Shown one piece after another: positions 53,900-64,000 of a DNA stretch of 64,000 bases. The number at the start of each line of letters is the position of its first letter. Position 1 is the stretch's first letter. A program made the translations under genes and the position numbers. The DNA lies in contig NZ_FPIQ01000007.1 of NCBI RefSeq assembly GCF_900119085.1, positions 1 to 64,000 of the forward strand. Reading direction: 5' to 3'. The notes beneath the pieces are model-generated. The model had not been told where the DNA came from and did no database searches. It worked only from the letters and a program-made list of their open reading frames with translations. The stretch comes from Nitrosovibrio sp. Nv17. Lineage in GTDB: Bacteria > Pseudomonadota > Gammaproteobacteria > Burkholderiales > Nitrosomonadaceae.

Positions 53900-54459
53900 A
53901 TGATGGCTCTGACCGACACTGCCCTCAAGGCGCTCAAGCCCAGGGACAAGACCTATATCGTCACCGACGACCGTGGCCTGTACGTGGAGGTGTTCCCGAC
54001 CGGGGGCGTCGTCTAACGTTACCGCTACCGGCTGAACGACAAGTACGAGAAGTTGACCTTGGGCAAGTATCCGGCGCTGACCCTGAAGAATGCCCGTATG
54101 AAACGGGACGAAGCCGCCCAGCAGGTCGCATTGGGTGAGTCTCCGGCGAAGAAGAAGCAGTTGGCCAAGGTGGCGGGGTTGGAAGACACCACAGTCGCCG
54201 AGTTCGCCGAACGCTTCCTCAAGGACATCCAGTCACGCGACCGCAAGGACGTGACAATGCCTCGCCGCTACCTGGAGAAGGACATCCTGCCGCACATCGG
54301 CAGCAAGCCGGTCCGGGACATTACCGCCGAGGACGTGCGCAGCGTCATCTGGCGCAAGAAGGCGCAAGGTTTCGACTCCGCCGCCGGCCAGGTGCGGGGC
54401 CTGCTCAAGCGCATGTTCGACTATGCGTTGACCTGCGGCCTGATCCAGGCCAACCCGGT
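53900..54459 (+). pseudogene. Tyrosine integrase (P4/DUF4102 type), 5' part
   Basis: The reading starts MALTDTALKALKPRDK, the DUF4102 integrase N-terminus, followed by LTLGKYPALTLKNAR and the SAM-like core-binding domain (TVAEFAERFLKDI). An in-frame TAA at 54014-54016 interrupts it after GGVV. An IS21-type element is inserted at 54460. Before decay this enzyme would have moved the island that starts at mnmE. Confidence 0.9.
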
Positions 54460-54527
54460 GTCAAGCGCAAATGAAAATTGAGCCAGATTGGGCGATATTG
54501 CGCAAAGTAAATCTGAGCCATTGCTTA

Positions 54528-56237
<1,710 letters not shown>

Positions 56238-56330
56238 CGTCGGCCTTCGCGCAAAAAAAGCTGACTTTACAGAAAAGTGGCTCAGTTTTACTTCGCACAA
56301 AGTGGCTCATTATTACTTTGCGCGCAACAG

Positions 56331-56941
56331 CGGTCATGGCTTTGCCAATGCGGCACGCCTACCGCGCTGCCGCTCGCGAACGGGCGCTGACGCCGGACGA
56401 AATCCGGCAGTTCCTGCGCGCCATGCAGGCCTCCAACATCCGCCACCAGATCAAGATCGAGTTCCAGTTGATCCTGATGACCCTGGTGCGCAAGTCTGAG
56501 CTGATGCTGGCGCAGTGGAAGGACGTGCATCTGGACGAAGGCGAATGGCACATCCCGGTCGAGAATTCCAAGACCGGCAAGCCGCACATCGTCTACCTGT
56601 CCACCCAGGCGTAGACGCTGTTCAAGGAACTCAAGCCGCTGGCCAGCAGCAGCGACTGGGTGCTGCCGGGGCGTGGCACCCTGGCTAAGCCCTTCGCCAG
56701 CAATGCGCTGAACCAGGCGCTGAAGGTGTCATTGCAGGGGCAGGAGATCCCCGCCTTCACTATCCACGATTTGCGGCGCACCGCCTCAACGCTGCTGCAC
56801 GAACAGGGCTGGCCTTCGGACGTGGTAGAGAAGGCGCTGAACCACACCATCGGCGGCGTGCGCGGTGTCTACAACCGGGCCGCGTACGCCGAGCAGCGGC
56901 GGGAGATGTTGCAGCGTGGTCGATCTACATCAACAGACTAG
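56331..56941 (+). pseudogene. Tyrosine integrase (P4/DUF4102 type), 3' part
   Basis: The reading resumes in frame after the IS element: MALPMRHAYRAAARERALTPDEI, then the catalytic domain with VRKSELMLAQWKDVHLD, HDLRRTASTLLHE (the H-x-x-R box) and LNHTIGGVRGVYNRA with the nucleophilic Tyr. A second stop (TAG, 56612-56614, probably from CAG) lies after LSTQA. Joining it to the 5' part at the CGGT repeat gives an otherwise complete integrase. Confidence 0.9.
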
Positions 56942-57121
56942 CACCATCAGCTAATTGGTGGTGTGAGTCCGTCTGAGGCGCAGATGGCCTTTTCCTTTTT
57001 TGGGTAGGGCCGTTGTTCCTTGAGCCCCATTCCCTTTACAACCTTTATGGATTTACGGATTCATTTTCAAAGGAATAGTTTTGATAACAATGATTTCTCC
57101 AGCACAAAAAAATGTCTCACT

Positions 57122-59218
57122 CTACTGTGAGCGAAAAATATCCACCTTTGTCTCCAGGCATTTGCGCAAACTCAGATCGTTTGCGCCAACCTCGAACCAT
57201 CCCCCTGGCTTCTGATAGAAGTCGAGGCCGCGTCCAATCTTGATCACCCATCCGTTATCCAGGCGGATTTCACGGTCATGAATGTTCGGATTGAGCTTCA
57301 CCTCTAGCTCCACATCCAACTCCAGCAGGCTTTGCTTCAACTCATCGAGCTTTTCGGCAATGTCGGCCAGTTGGGTTCTGACGTCATACCCCGTGATCAG
57401 GTCGATTTTCTTCACCGTGCCAGCCTTCAGCACCGTCTCGCAGAAGCGCACGAAATTCTGAATTTGATGCTGGAGCCGGATGTAAGGATCTTCAATGACA
57501 ACGGCTTTCGCGCCTTGTAGATAGGGTCCGATGATCGACTCATAGCTATAGCCGGTGTCTCCATAGAGGATCGTGAAGTGCTGTTCCTTCAGTTCTGCCG
57601 GGGCCGGTGCTGTAGCAGTAGGTGTCGGTGTAATCGGAGGTGGAGCGACGGAAGGTACCGCTTCGCCGGTTGGCGAGGGTTGAACGCCTAGCTGCACAGC
57701 AGCTACTTCGCCGGGCTGCTGATCCGGCCGAGTCAGTCTGCGACGGGCCGGCTTCTGCGTCGCCGGTGCATCCTTCGACTCCGGGCAGAACACCACCACC
57801 TCATCACCACCGGCCTTGAAGTAGGACAGGTTGATCCGGGCGAACTCGTCATCCGGCTTGCGCTTGTTCATCTGCTCCTTGACGCGGCGGCGGCATTCCG
57901 TCGCATAGGCCACGTATTCCTCGAACTCCTCGTCCGTTGGCGGCCCGTTCGGATGCAGCACCTTCAAGAATGCGCAGACGGTTTTCTTGATGCCTTTCTC
58001 GTCGCGCCCTTCAATCGATTTTCCGAGTCGAATGCGCTTGCTCACTTCCTCATACCGATTCGTGTGCTTGAACTGGTAGTGGAAAGCTTCGGCCAAGTAA
58101 TCGGTGATGAATCCGTAGTTTCTGGTCAGGAACTCGCTGCTGTTCTTGGGCATCTCCCAACCTGGGATGTACGCAGCGAATCGGTCCATCACTGCCAAGT
58201 CAAGCTCTGGCGGCAAGGGCTGAAACAGGTCGTGTTCGTTGGAATTGACCACTTGCTGTACTGACACGTCGATGTTGCCAACAAAGCTCAAGCTGGCATC
58301 CGCGATGACTTCGGCTCCGCGCGAGAAGCGCCCATTGGCCATGAAGTCCTTCATGATCTGGATGGTGTCCGGGTCGCGCACCTTGATCCCGCCAACTTCG
58401 TCGAACGCAACAGTGTCCCAAAAGCCAACCAGTCCCACCTTGCGACGTGCGTTGTTGTAGAACAGCGTGGCTTTGGTGGCCTGGCCACCCGAGATCAAGG
58501 TGGCGTAAGGCGAAAACTCGCTGAAGAAGTAGGACTTGCCCGTGCCGCGTGGCCCCAACTCGATGTAGTTGTAGTTGGGCTCCACCAAAGCGGCCAACCT
58601 AGCGATGAAGTGCATCTGCACGCGCTTCGAGAGCTTGCTTGGCTCCAGGCCTACTGAGCGCAATACCGCAGCGATCCACTCATCACGCGTGAAGGCTGAT
58701 CGGCCTTCTGCGTAGCGTTCAAAATCGAATCGCGTCAGTTGGATCGGTCGCAAGTCCTCAATAGAAAACGCATAATCGTCTTCATCAATGTCGTTGTGCG
58801 CCAGGGTGACCTCGGCCCAAATTCCGCCTTCCAGCAGACGATCGTTATCCTGGTAGAACTTCTCGGCAATGGCGATGCGTTGCGAGTTGAAGTTTTCCAG
58901 GGAAGCCCAATGGCGCTTCTCCTTCTCGACATAGCGCACATGCACTTTGTCGATGAAGCGGTGCCTGCCTTTTGTGGCCACCTTGGACTGCGCGGCATTG
59001 GCCTCATCTGGCCGCACATAGTTCTCCTGCAGCGACGAGAGCACTGCTTCCATGCCGGCGTCCATCTCAGCCTGGTCATTGCTGGCGCAGTACTTGGCAA
59101 GCAGGAACTCCAGGACGAACGTCGGGACGTTGGTGCCTTTCTTGATCCGGTGCAGCAAGTCCTTGCGCAGCACCTTGCCATCGAAAGTGGCGTTCAGTTT
59201 TTGGTCGAGTTCGTCCAT
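57122..59218 (-). CDS. brxL: BREX AAA+ protein BrxL with a MITD1-like C-terminal domain
   Basis: BrxL is an AAA+ protein of BREX phage-defence systems that forms ring-shaped DNA-bound assemblies. The 698-residue protein has the BrxL N-terminal region (start LDQKLNATFDGKVLRKDLL), Walker A LGPRGTGKS (221-229), AFDEVGGIK (271-279) and the DRFAAYIPGWE segment. After a Pro/Thr/Ala-rich linker (about 480-545) the usual Lon-like protease region is not seen. Residues 546-698 instead match the phospholipase-D-like C-terminal domain of MITD1: IEDPYIR at 575-581, HDREIR at 647-652, NGWVIKIGRGLD at 655-666. The start at 59218 is four bases after the pglZ stop; 59245 is an alternative. Confidence 0.88.
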   Translation of the reverse strand: MDELDQKLNATFDGKVLRKDLLHRIKKGTNVPTFVLEFLLAKYCASNDQAEMDAGMEAVLSSLQENYVRPDEANAAQSKVATKGRHRFIDKVHVRYVEKEKRHWASLENFNSQRIAIAEKFYQDNDRLLEGGIWAEVTLAHNDIDEDDYAFSIEDLRPIQLTRFDFERYAEGRSAFTRDEWIAAVLRSVGLEPSKLSKRVQMHFIARLAALVEPNYNYIELGPRGTGKSYFFSEFSPYATLISGGQATKATLFYNNARRKVGLVGFWDTVAFDEVGGIKVRDPDTIQIMKDFMANGRFSRGAEVIADASLSFVGNIDVSVQQVVNSNEHDLFQPLPPELDLAVMDRFAAYIPGWEMPKNSSEFLTRNYGFITDYLAEAFHYQFKHTNRYEEVSKRIRLGKSIEGRDEKGIKKTVCAFLKVLHPNGPPTDEEFEEYVAYATECRRRVKEQMNKRKPDDEFARINLSYFKAGGDEVVVFCPESKDAPATQKPARRRLTRPDQQPGEVAAVQLGVQPSPTGEAVPSVAPPPITPTPTATAPAPAELKEQHFTILYGDTGYSYESIIGPYLQGAKAVVIEDPYIRLQHQIQNFVRFCETVLKAGTVKKIDLITGYDVRTQLADIAEKLDELKQSLLELDVELEVKLNPNIHDREIRLDNGWVIKIGRGLDFYQKPGGWFEVGANDLSLRKCLETKVDIFRSQ

Positions 59219-59222
59219 GGGC

Positions 59223-61748
59223 TTACTCCGTATAGTCCGTTTCAAGCGCCAGATTGCTGTAGGCCGCCAAGGTCGTCGGGTTCAACGCCACAACCTTGAA
59301 CTTGCCCCTGAAATCCTCATCCATTCGCAATGCAATCTGTTTGCGCTGGTTCGGCATCAGGGTCACCGTTCTCGTCGCAGGGTTCACATCACCACCGGGG
59401 CGCGGCTCTCCCACGACATTACCCTTGCTGTCCTGGGCCTCAAGCAAGATTTCCACGCTCATGTCCTGCATGAACATGTCATCGGATATCAAGGCCACTT
59501 CAATCACGGGCAGCAGGGTGGTGATGCGCTTGGCGCCGTTCTTGTAGCTCAGCTCCACCAGCACCTTGCGTGGTTCCGCATTGGCACCATGGTCAAGACG
59601 AGCAACCAGAACGGGAACGACCGCCTCCGCCAAAGACGCACCACCATGAAAATAAAGATGGCCAGCGCGGTACGGAGCCATGCTGCGTGGCAACGCCACC
59701 TCGGTGAAATCGCCGCGAATACCAACCTTGTCTGCGCTGACGACCAGGCTGTGGCTGTCCGCTGTGCCGTTGCCCAGCATCATGCGGTCATGAGCATTCA
59801 GCCATTTCCCCTGCGGTTTCACGCACACATCGCCAGCCTCTGCCTGCGCGTTCAGGAAGAAACCGTGATCGGTCACGATGACAGCCTCTTTAAAGCCCAT
59901 GCCACGCAGCTTGTGCAGTGCCACGCGGATCAGCTTGAGCGTGCCGGGGATCAGCCCCAAGGTTGTCTCGGGATTGTTTTCCAGTTGACTGTCTATTTCC
60001 GTAGAGCGCAGCACCAGTAGATCGACGGTCTCGGCGATCTTCGGTTTGCCACGCACAAATTCGCCCAGCGGCATTTCCTCGAAGCGATCGCCATACCGCT
60101 TGGCCAGCACACCGATGCGCTGCGCCACGCTTCCCACAGGTTCACCGTCTAACTTGGGCACCAGCGAATCGTTCTCCAGCGCCAGGGCCAGCCCGGTGCG
60201 GGCATTGGGCAACAGGCTGGCCATGCCGACCAAGGTGATGGAGGGCAACTGCGCATACGCCACCTGTAACTCAACAGGGCCATCTTCGGTCAGCAGCTTT
60301 TCAAGCGCCACGCCCAATTCGTAGCGCAAGGCATCTACCATCAAATACGCCACCTTGCGGCCACGCTCCTTGAGGCGGTCAGCCACAAGGCGATCGAAAA
60401 CATCGGCGTTGGCCAGTCGACCAGTGGGCGGCCAGCCTGCCGTCTCGATGTGCTTGACGAAGATGCCTTGCACCTTTTCCGCCAGGTGGCGATAGCGCGC
60501 ACGTGCCTGGTTGATGACCTCGTGCATCAGCCCATGCTGATCGAGAAAATCCCCTGCGGCCTGCTCAAACTCACGCTGCAGACGATCTGCCTCGCGCAAA
60601 CTGTTCAGATAGAAGTCGATCAACTCCGCCTGCGATCGCGCATGACCAGGCAACTGGCGTTCGAAGTCGTCGCAGGCTTCCACCAAGCTCAGGCCCGAGC
60701 GCACCAGTTCCCACTGTGCCTGGCTTTCTCCTTTACCCAGCCAGACAGAGCCCTTGTGTCTGGCCAGCACTCGGCGTGTGGCATCCGTGTCGTCCGTGAC
60801 GATGCCCTTGATGGCGGCGCGCAGGAACGTCCGCTCCTCAAAGGGAAAGGTATCCCGCTCGCCCAGGTCTTCCAGAGAACCGCACAGCTCAACGAGATTG
60901 AGTTCCTTCTCTATGGTCTCTGCCCGGTCGATGTAGGCCGCACGTGCTTTGGGATCATTGCGCAATTGATCGCACACCCCTTCGACGATAGGCCTGGCCT
61001 CCGGCGGCGCGTGCGGCACGCCATTCAGGGCATCGGGCAAGGCCAGGGGAAAATCAAAAACGAACTCACTGAACAGCACATAGCGCCACAGTTCGTCCGC
61101 CAGTGCGCCCCAAGTCTTGCCACGCGTTTTCACGCTCAATCCTAGGGTCGCTCGCAGGAAGTCGCGTGCCTCCTGTACCCATCCTTCCTGGACCTTCAAT
61201 GCGTCGATCTGCTTGGCGCTGGGTACCAGAAGAGCGGCCAAAATCTCGCGGCCCGATTCCACCTGCAATGTGGCTCGCAACTGGGGCCAGCTTACGCCGC
61301 CGCCAATCGCGTCGATGACTGCAAAAGTCGGCCCGGAGGGCGACGTCGCAAACACCTGGCGGATCTCAGTGGTGTGGTCCGGCCTCGCACGCAAGCACAA
61401 GCTCAAGTAATCGTCACCATCATCTTGCGGGAACACCGCACCGCATTCTGCATACAGGGCAAATGGATCTACTTGCTTCTGTTCGTCGGTTTCCGGGCGC
61501 TTGGCAGGCACATAGATCAGCACAGCCCCCAGCGGCGCCTTGGGTTGGCCCACATCGCGCAGTGCCAACAAAGCCGCTTCGCGGCTTTCGATGCTGCTCT
61601 CGGACGCATCCACCACCCGCACCTTGTCAGCCGCCAGATCTAAACACTGCTCACGGTAGCGCTTGTCGGCGTCGTACACGACCAAGGCGCCAGCTTTCAT
61701 CAGACGTGGCCGCAGTACGCCTTCTCGGATAAATTCTGCAATCGTCAT
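59223..61748 (-). CDS. pglZ: BREX alkaline-phosphatase-like protein PglZ
   Basis: PglZ is the hallmark protein of BREX and Pgl defence. The 841-residue protein has an N-terminal TIAEFIREGVLRPRL and VVYDADKRYREQCL, and in the C-terminal half the alkaline-phosphatase-like PglZ core: VAYLMVDALRYELG with a metal-site Asp at about 472, and IVTDHGFF. The start at 61748 gives an ATGA overlap with the DUF262 gene; the extension to 61829 lies inside that gene. Its long N-terminal region helps identify it as a BREX type-1-like form. Confidence 0.9.
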   Translation of the reverse strand: MTIAEFIREGVLRPRLMKAGALVVYDADKRYREQCLDLAADKVRVVDASESSIESREAALLALRDVGQPKAPLGAVLIYVPAKRPETDEQKQVDPFALYAECGAVFPQDDGDDYLSLCLRARPDHTTEIRQVFATSPSGPTFAVIDAIGGGVSWPQLRATLQVESGREILAALLVPSAKQIDALKVQEGWVQEARDFLRATLGLSVKTRGKTWGALADELWRYVLFSEFVFDFPLALPDALNGVPHAPPEARPIVEGVCDQLRNDPKARAAYIDRAETIEKELNLVELCGSLEDLGERDTFPFEERTFLRAAIKGIVTDDTDATRRVLARHKGSVWLGKGESQAQWELVRSGLSLVEACDDFERQLPGHARSQAELIDFYLNSLREADRLQREFEQAAGDFLDQHGLMHEVINQARARYRHLAEKVQGIFVKHIETAGWPPTGRLANADVFDRLVADRLKERGRKVAYLMVDALRYELGVALEKLLTEDGPVELQVAYAQLPSITLVGMASLLPNARTGLALALENDSLVPKLDGEPVGSVAQRIGVLAKRYGDRFEEMPLGEFVRGKPKIAETVDLLVLRSTEIDSQLENNPETTLGLIPGTLKLIRVALHKLRGMGFKEAVIVTDHGFFLNAQAEAGDVCVKPQGKWLNAHDRMMLGNGTADSHSLVVSADKVGIRGDFTEVALPRSMAPYRAGHLYFHGGASLAEAVVPVLVARLDHGANAEPRKVLVELSYKNGAKRITTLLPVIEVALISDDMFMQDMSVEILLEAQDSKGNVVGEPRPGGDVNPATRTVTLMPNQRKQIALRMDEDFRGKFKVVALNPTTLAAYSNLALETDYTE

Positions 61749-63553
61749 TTGTCCTCCCGCAGGCTCAGGATGGACATCACCTCCTTGAGCATCTCGTCTG
61801 TGCGCGCCGTAATGGCGGCCTCGTTCCAATCATCTCGGCTGGCCAAGTCGGCATTCAGGTACAAGCCGTTGCGGTAACCGATGAAGTCGCCCTGCTCGTT
61901 CTTGCGATCCCGCTTTTTCAAGAATTCCATCGTGCCGAGCTTGGAGTTGTAGCCACTCAGTGTCAGATTGCCGAGCTGGTGAGCACAGCGCTCGCGAATG
62001 GCAGCCGCAGTGCCTGTCTGATCCCCTTCGAGCATCGTCACCCAGCCCGGCCCCAAGTTTTCGGTCTTCGGCAGGATGTGTTCAACAGTGAATACGGGGC
62101 GATCATTGGCGTCATGCGCCCACAGGTCGCGTTTGGTCTCGCGGGTTTGGTGTGTCTCTTCCAGCTTGCAAAGCATGAACCGCGTGGCGTCGTAATTCTC
62201 TAGGTACACGTCGCCCTTGAGGCGCGACTCGCAAACATCCTGCGGGGCTGCCCGTGCCAGCAACCAATCACTGGCTTGCTGGATGAAGCCGTCCAGCGTC
62301 GTGACCTCGCCACTGCGAATCCGCGTCAGCAAGTAGCCGACCAGTTCCATGAACATCGGGTCGAGTTCGCGGGTGGGCGGCATATCGGTGAGGTTGCGCC
62401 AAAAGAACCACTTGGTGAGCAAAGTGGCCAGACGGCTCACTACATCACCCTCAGTCCATTTCTTGCTCTGCGCCACCTGGCTGGCCCACAGCAAGAATGC
62501 GTAAGCCGGCGCGGCTCCCAGGCGCTGCAGGTCTTGCAAGGCCGCGGCGGTAGCGTCGCCCCATTCCGCGCGTGCAACCATGGGATTGAGCAGCGCCGAG
62601 TAGGTCTTGCCCTTGGCCTGAAGCGCGCCGAACAGCCAGACCGGACGCTTGCGCAGCAGGGTGTCGTAGATGGAGATAAGGTTCGAGCGCGTGGCGCGTG
62701 TGCAGCCTTTGACCTCGACCCGCTTGAGGTACTTGAACATGTTGTACAGCTGGCGCAGGAAGCGCTCCTGCACTGCTGGGTCGGGCAACAGGTCAATCAG
62801 GTCTTTCCATTCGTCAAACGCCCGATCAATGCCATAGTCCGGGCGTTTATCCAACTCGGCTAGCAGGTTGTTCTTGATGATGTCGATGGCCGAGAGCGGG
62901 ATGCCCCGGTTGTTGATCGTCTCGAAAAGCACAAAGGCATCCGAGTGGCTAGGCACCTCGATCTTGACCAGGATTGCCGCCTTCAGCTTATCCAGCAGCG
63001 CCAATGTTTGCTCGATACTCAGCGGCTGCAGGCGCTCGCGGAAATAGCTATACGCTTTGGCGATACGGCGGTTGCCGAAATAGCTCAGGCCCTTGGGCGC
63101 GGAGACTAGCTTCGGGAAGAGGTCACTCAGTACCTTCTGGAAGTCGGCCTTGTTCTGCGCCTGCTCGCTGGGCTCAAAACGCCACTGATTGGTCGACTTG
63201 ATAAAGAGCCGGTTCTTGAGGTTCACGATCTCGACATTGAAGTCGTCATCCGGGTCTGGATGGGCCTTCAGCCGGTCGTAGAGTGCGCAGAACAGCAGGC
63301 TGATGGTGGTGAAACGCTGCTGACCATCGATCAATTCCAAACGTCCTCCCGCCATCGAATCCTTCTGGTTGTTCACGCAGATGATTGAGCCTAGGAAATG
63401 TCCCTTGGGGGAATCTTCCAGATCATTGAACAGCGCCTCCCAGTCCCTCGGTTTCCACACGTACTCGCGCTGATACTTTGGGATAAAGAACCGCTGCGCA
63501 GCGTCCGGATTGAAGTAGTGGCTGACCGGGTAATCCTGAACACTGCTGATCAT
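61745..63553 (-). CDS. DUF262-DUF1524 (GmrSD/BrxU-like) restriction protein
   Basis: GmrSD-type proteins are type IV restriction enzymes that use nucleotide hydrolysis to cut modified DNA. The 602-residue protein has the DUF262 signature YQREYVWKPRDWEALFNDL and IDGQQRFTTISLL (about 75-87), and FETINNRGIPLSAIDIIKN. Its C-terminal DUF1524 HNH-type nuclease reads VEHILPKT ... HQLGNLTLSGYNSKLG. It is embedded between pglX and pglZ with ATGA overlaps on both sides, so it belongs to the BREX operon, like BrxU in the E. fergusonii BREX locus but in another position. Confidence 0.9.
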   Translation of the reverse strand: MISSVQDYPVSHYFNPDAAQRFFIPKYQREYVWKPRDWEALFNDLEDSPKGHFLGSIICVNNQKDSMAGGRLELIDGQQRFTTISLLFCALYDRLKAHPDPDDDFNVEIVNLKNRLFIKSTNQWRFEPSEQAQNKADFQKVLSDLFPKLVSAPKGLSYFGNRRIAKAYSYFRERLQPLSIEQTLALLDKLKAAILVKIEVPSHSDAFVLFETINNRGIPLSAIDIIKNNLLAELDKRPDYGIDRAFDEWKDLIDLLPDPAVQERFLRQLYNMFKYLKRVEVKGCTRATRSNLISIYDTLLRKRPVWLFGALQAKGKTYSALLNPMVARAEWGDATAAALQDLQRLGAAPAYAFLLWASQVAQSKKWTEGDVVSRLATLLTKWFFWRNLTDMPPTRELDPMFMELVGYLLTRIRSGEVTTLDGFIQQASDWLLARAAPQDVCESRLKGDVYLENYDATRFMLCKLEETHQTRETKRDLWAHDANDRPVFTVEHILPKTENLGPGWVTMLEGDQTGTAAAIRERCAHQLGNLTLSGYNSKLGTMEFLKKRDRKNEQGDFIGYRNGLYLNADLASRDDWNEAAITARTDEMLKEVMSILSLREDK

Positions 63554-64000
63554 TCGTCGCCCCCAGCCTTCTTCTTACGTGCCTTTTTCGGAGCGGCCTC
63601 CGGCTCGATGTACAAATCCTCCAGGCCGTGCGCGATGGCGAGCGACTTGTCGGTGTTGCACTTCTCGCGCACGCGCTCGGGCCAGTAGTTCATGGCCAGG
63701 TGTGCCCAGTCGTAGTCGCCTTTTTGCAGCTTGGCCCAGGTGTCCTTAAGCACCTTCTGCCAGGGCTTGTGGCGGAACAGCGGCCACAGCGGCGCGGCGC
63801 TGATTTGCACGCCATCGTCGTGGTTGGGTTTATAGGTGGGCGTGAGCTTGAGTAGGGTGTCGCGCAGCTCGATCAGCTCCAGCTCAAAGGCTTGCAATGC
63901 CTCGAACTGTTTTTCGTCGTCGCGAGTGCGTGCCGAACCCTTGTTGCGCAACGCCGTCACATCAGCACCGACTTGTTTGAGCTTGGGTTCGACGAAGTCA
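63550..64000 (-). CDS. pglX: BREX adenine methyltransferase PglX, C-terminal part (runs off the edge)
   Basis: PglX methylates host DNA in BREX and is needed for defence. Only the last ~150 residues lie in the window; the frame is open to the right edge. The visible part has TPTYKPNHDDGVQISAAPLW, FRHKPWQKVLKDTWAKL, the DYDWAHLAMNYWPERVREKC segment and a Lys-rich tail, which I recognise as the PglX C-terminus. The catalytic NPPY motif would lie outside. Its stop overlaps the DUF262 start by ATGA. Confidence 0.85.
   Translation of the reverse strand, partial: DFVEPKLKQVGADVTALRNKGSARTRDDEKQFEALQAFELELIELRDTLLKLTPTYKPNHDDGVQISAAPLWPLFRHKPWQKVLKDTWAKLQKGDYDWAHLAMNYWPERVREKCNTDKSLAIAHGLEDLYIEPEAAPKKARKKKAGGDE

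Overview
The window is a high-GC proteobacterial chromosome segment around the replication origin. The order dnaA-dnaN-gyrB, rpmH-rnpA-yidD-yidC-mnmE, mnmG-rsmG-parA-parB with a perfect parS site, a nrdR-ribD pair, a ribE-ribBA-ribH-nusB-thiL-pgpA operon, recA-recX-alaS and a RegB/RegA-type redox two-component pair fit a betaproteobacterium, perhaps Nitrosomonadales. That placement is inference from gene order and protein style, not a measured result.

Layout. (1) 1-5.0 kb: parB, parA, rsmG and mnmG on the minus strand, with parS just upstream of mnmG. (2) 5.4-16.2 kb: a glycerophosphodiester phosphodiesterase, a VapBC-type toxin-antitoxin pair, a HIRAN-domain protein with a Tat-like leader, then a plus-strand type I-G (formerly I-U) CRISPR effector operon (csb1, csb2, cas3 with C-terminal HD, and a small GSU0052/Cas3-extension-like protein), followed by a HigA antitoxin whose HigB partner is truncated. 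(3) 16.3-25.6 kb, minus strand: a type III-D-like CRISPR operon. In transcription order it holds a CARF-nuclease (Card1/Can2-like) effector, an HD-less Cas10 with GGDD, a single Cas7, Csx10 (Cas5 with a helical tail), a double Cas7 fusion, Csx19 and a large TIGR03986-type RAMP. From cas10 on, all genes overlap by ATGA. No CRISPR array, cas1, cas2 or stand-alone cas6 is visible. A decayed AAA ATPase and tRNA-Arg(CCU) close this accessory block. (4) 26.2-53.7 kb: housekeeping genes through the replication cluster, with a candidate oriC beside dnaA. (5) 53.7-64 kb: a second accessory island starting exactly at the 3' end of mnmE. It begins with a tyrosine integrase killed by an IS21-family insertion and two in-frame stops, then carries the distal part of a BREX operon (pglX C-terminus, a GmrSD/BrxU-like DUF262-DUF1524 gene, pglZ, brxL) read from the right edge.

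The two most striking points are a BrxL protein whose C-terminal region reads like the C-terminal domain of the eukaryotic ESCRT-linked protein MITD1, and a type III-D-like operon in which only some Cas7/Cas5/Cas11 parts are fused, resembling a stage between multi-subunit type III complexes and the heavily fused III-Dv/III-E effectors. Together the window holds three nucleic-acid defence modules (I-G, III-D-like with a ring-nucleotide-type effector, BREX with a nested type IV-like nuclease) and two toxin-antitoxin loci flanking the replication origin genes.
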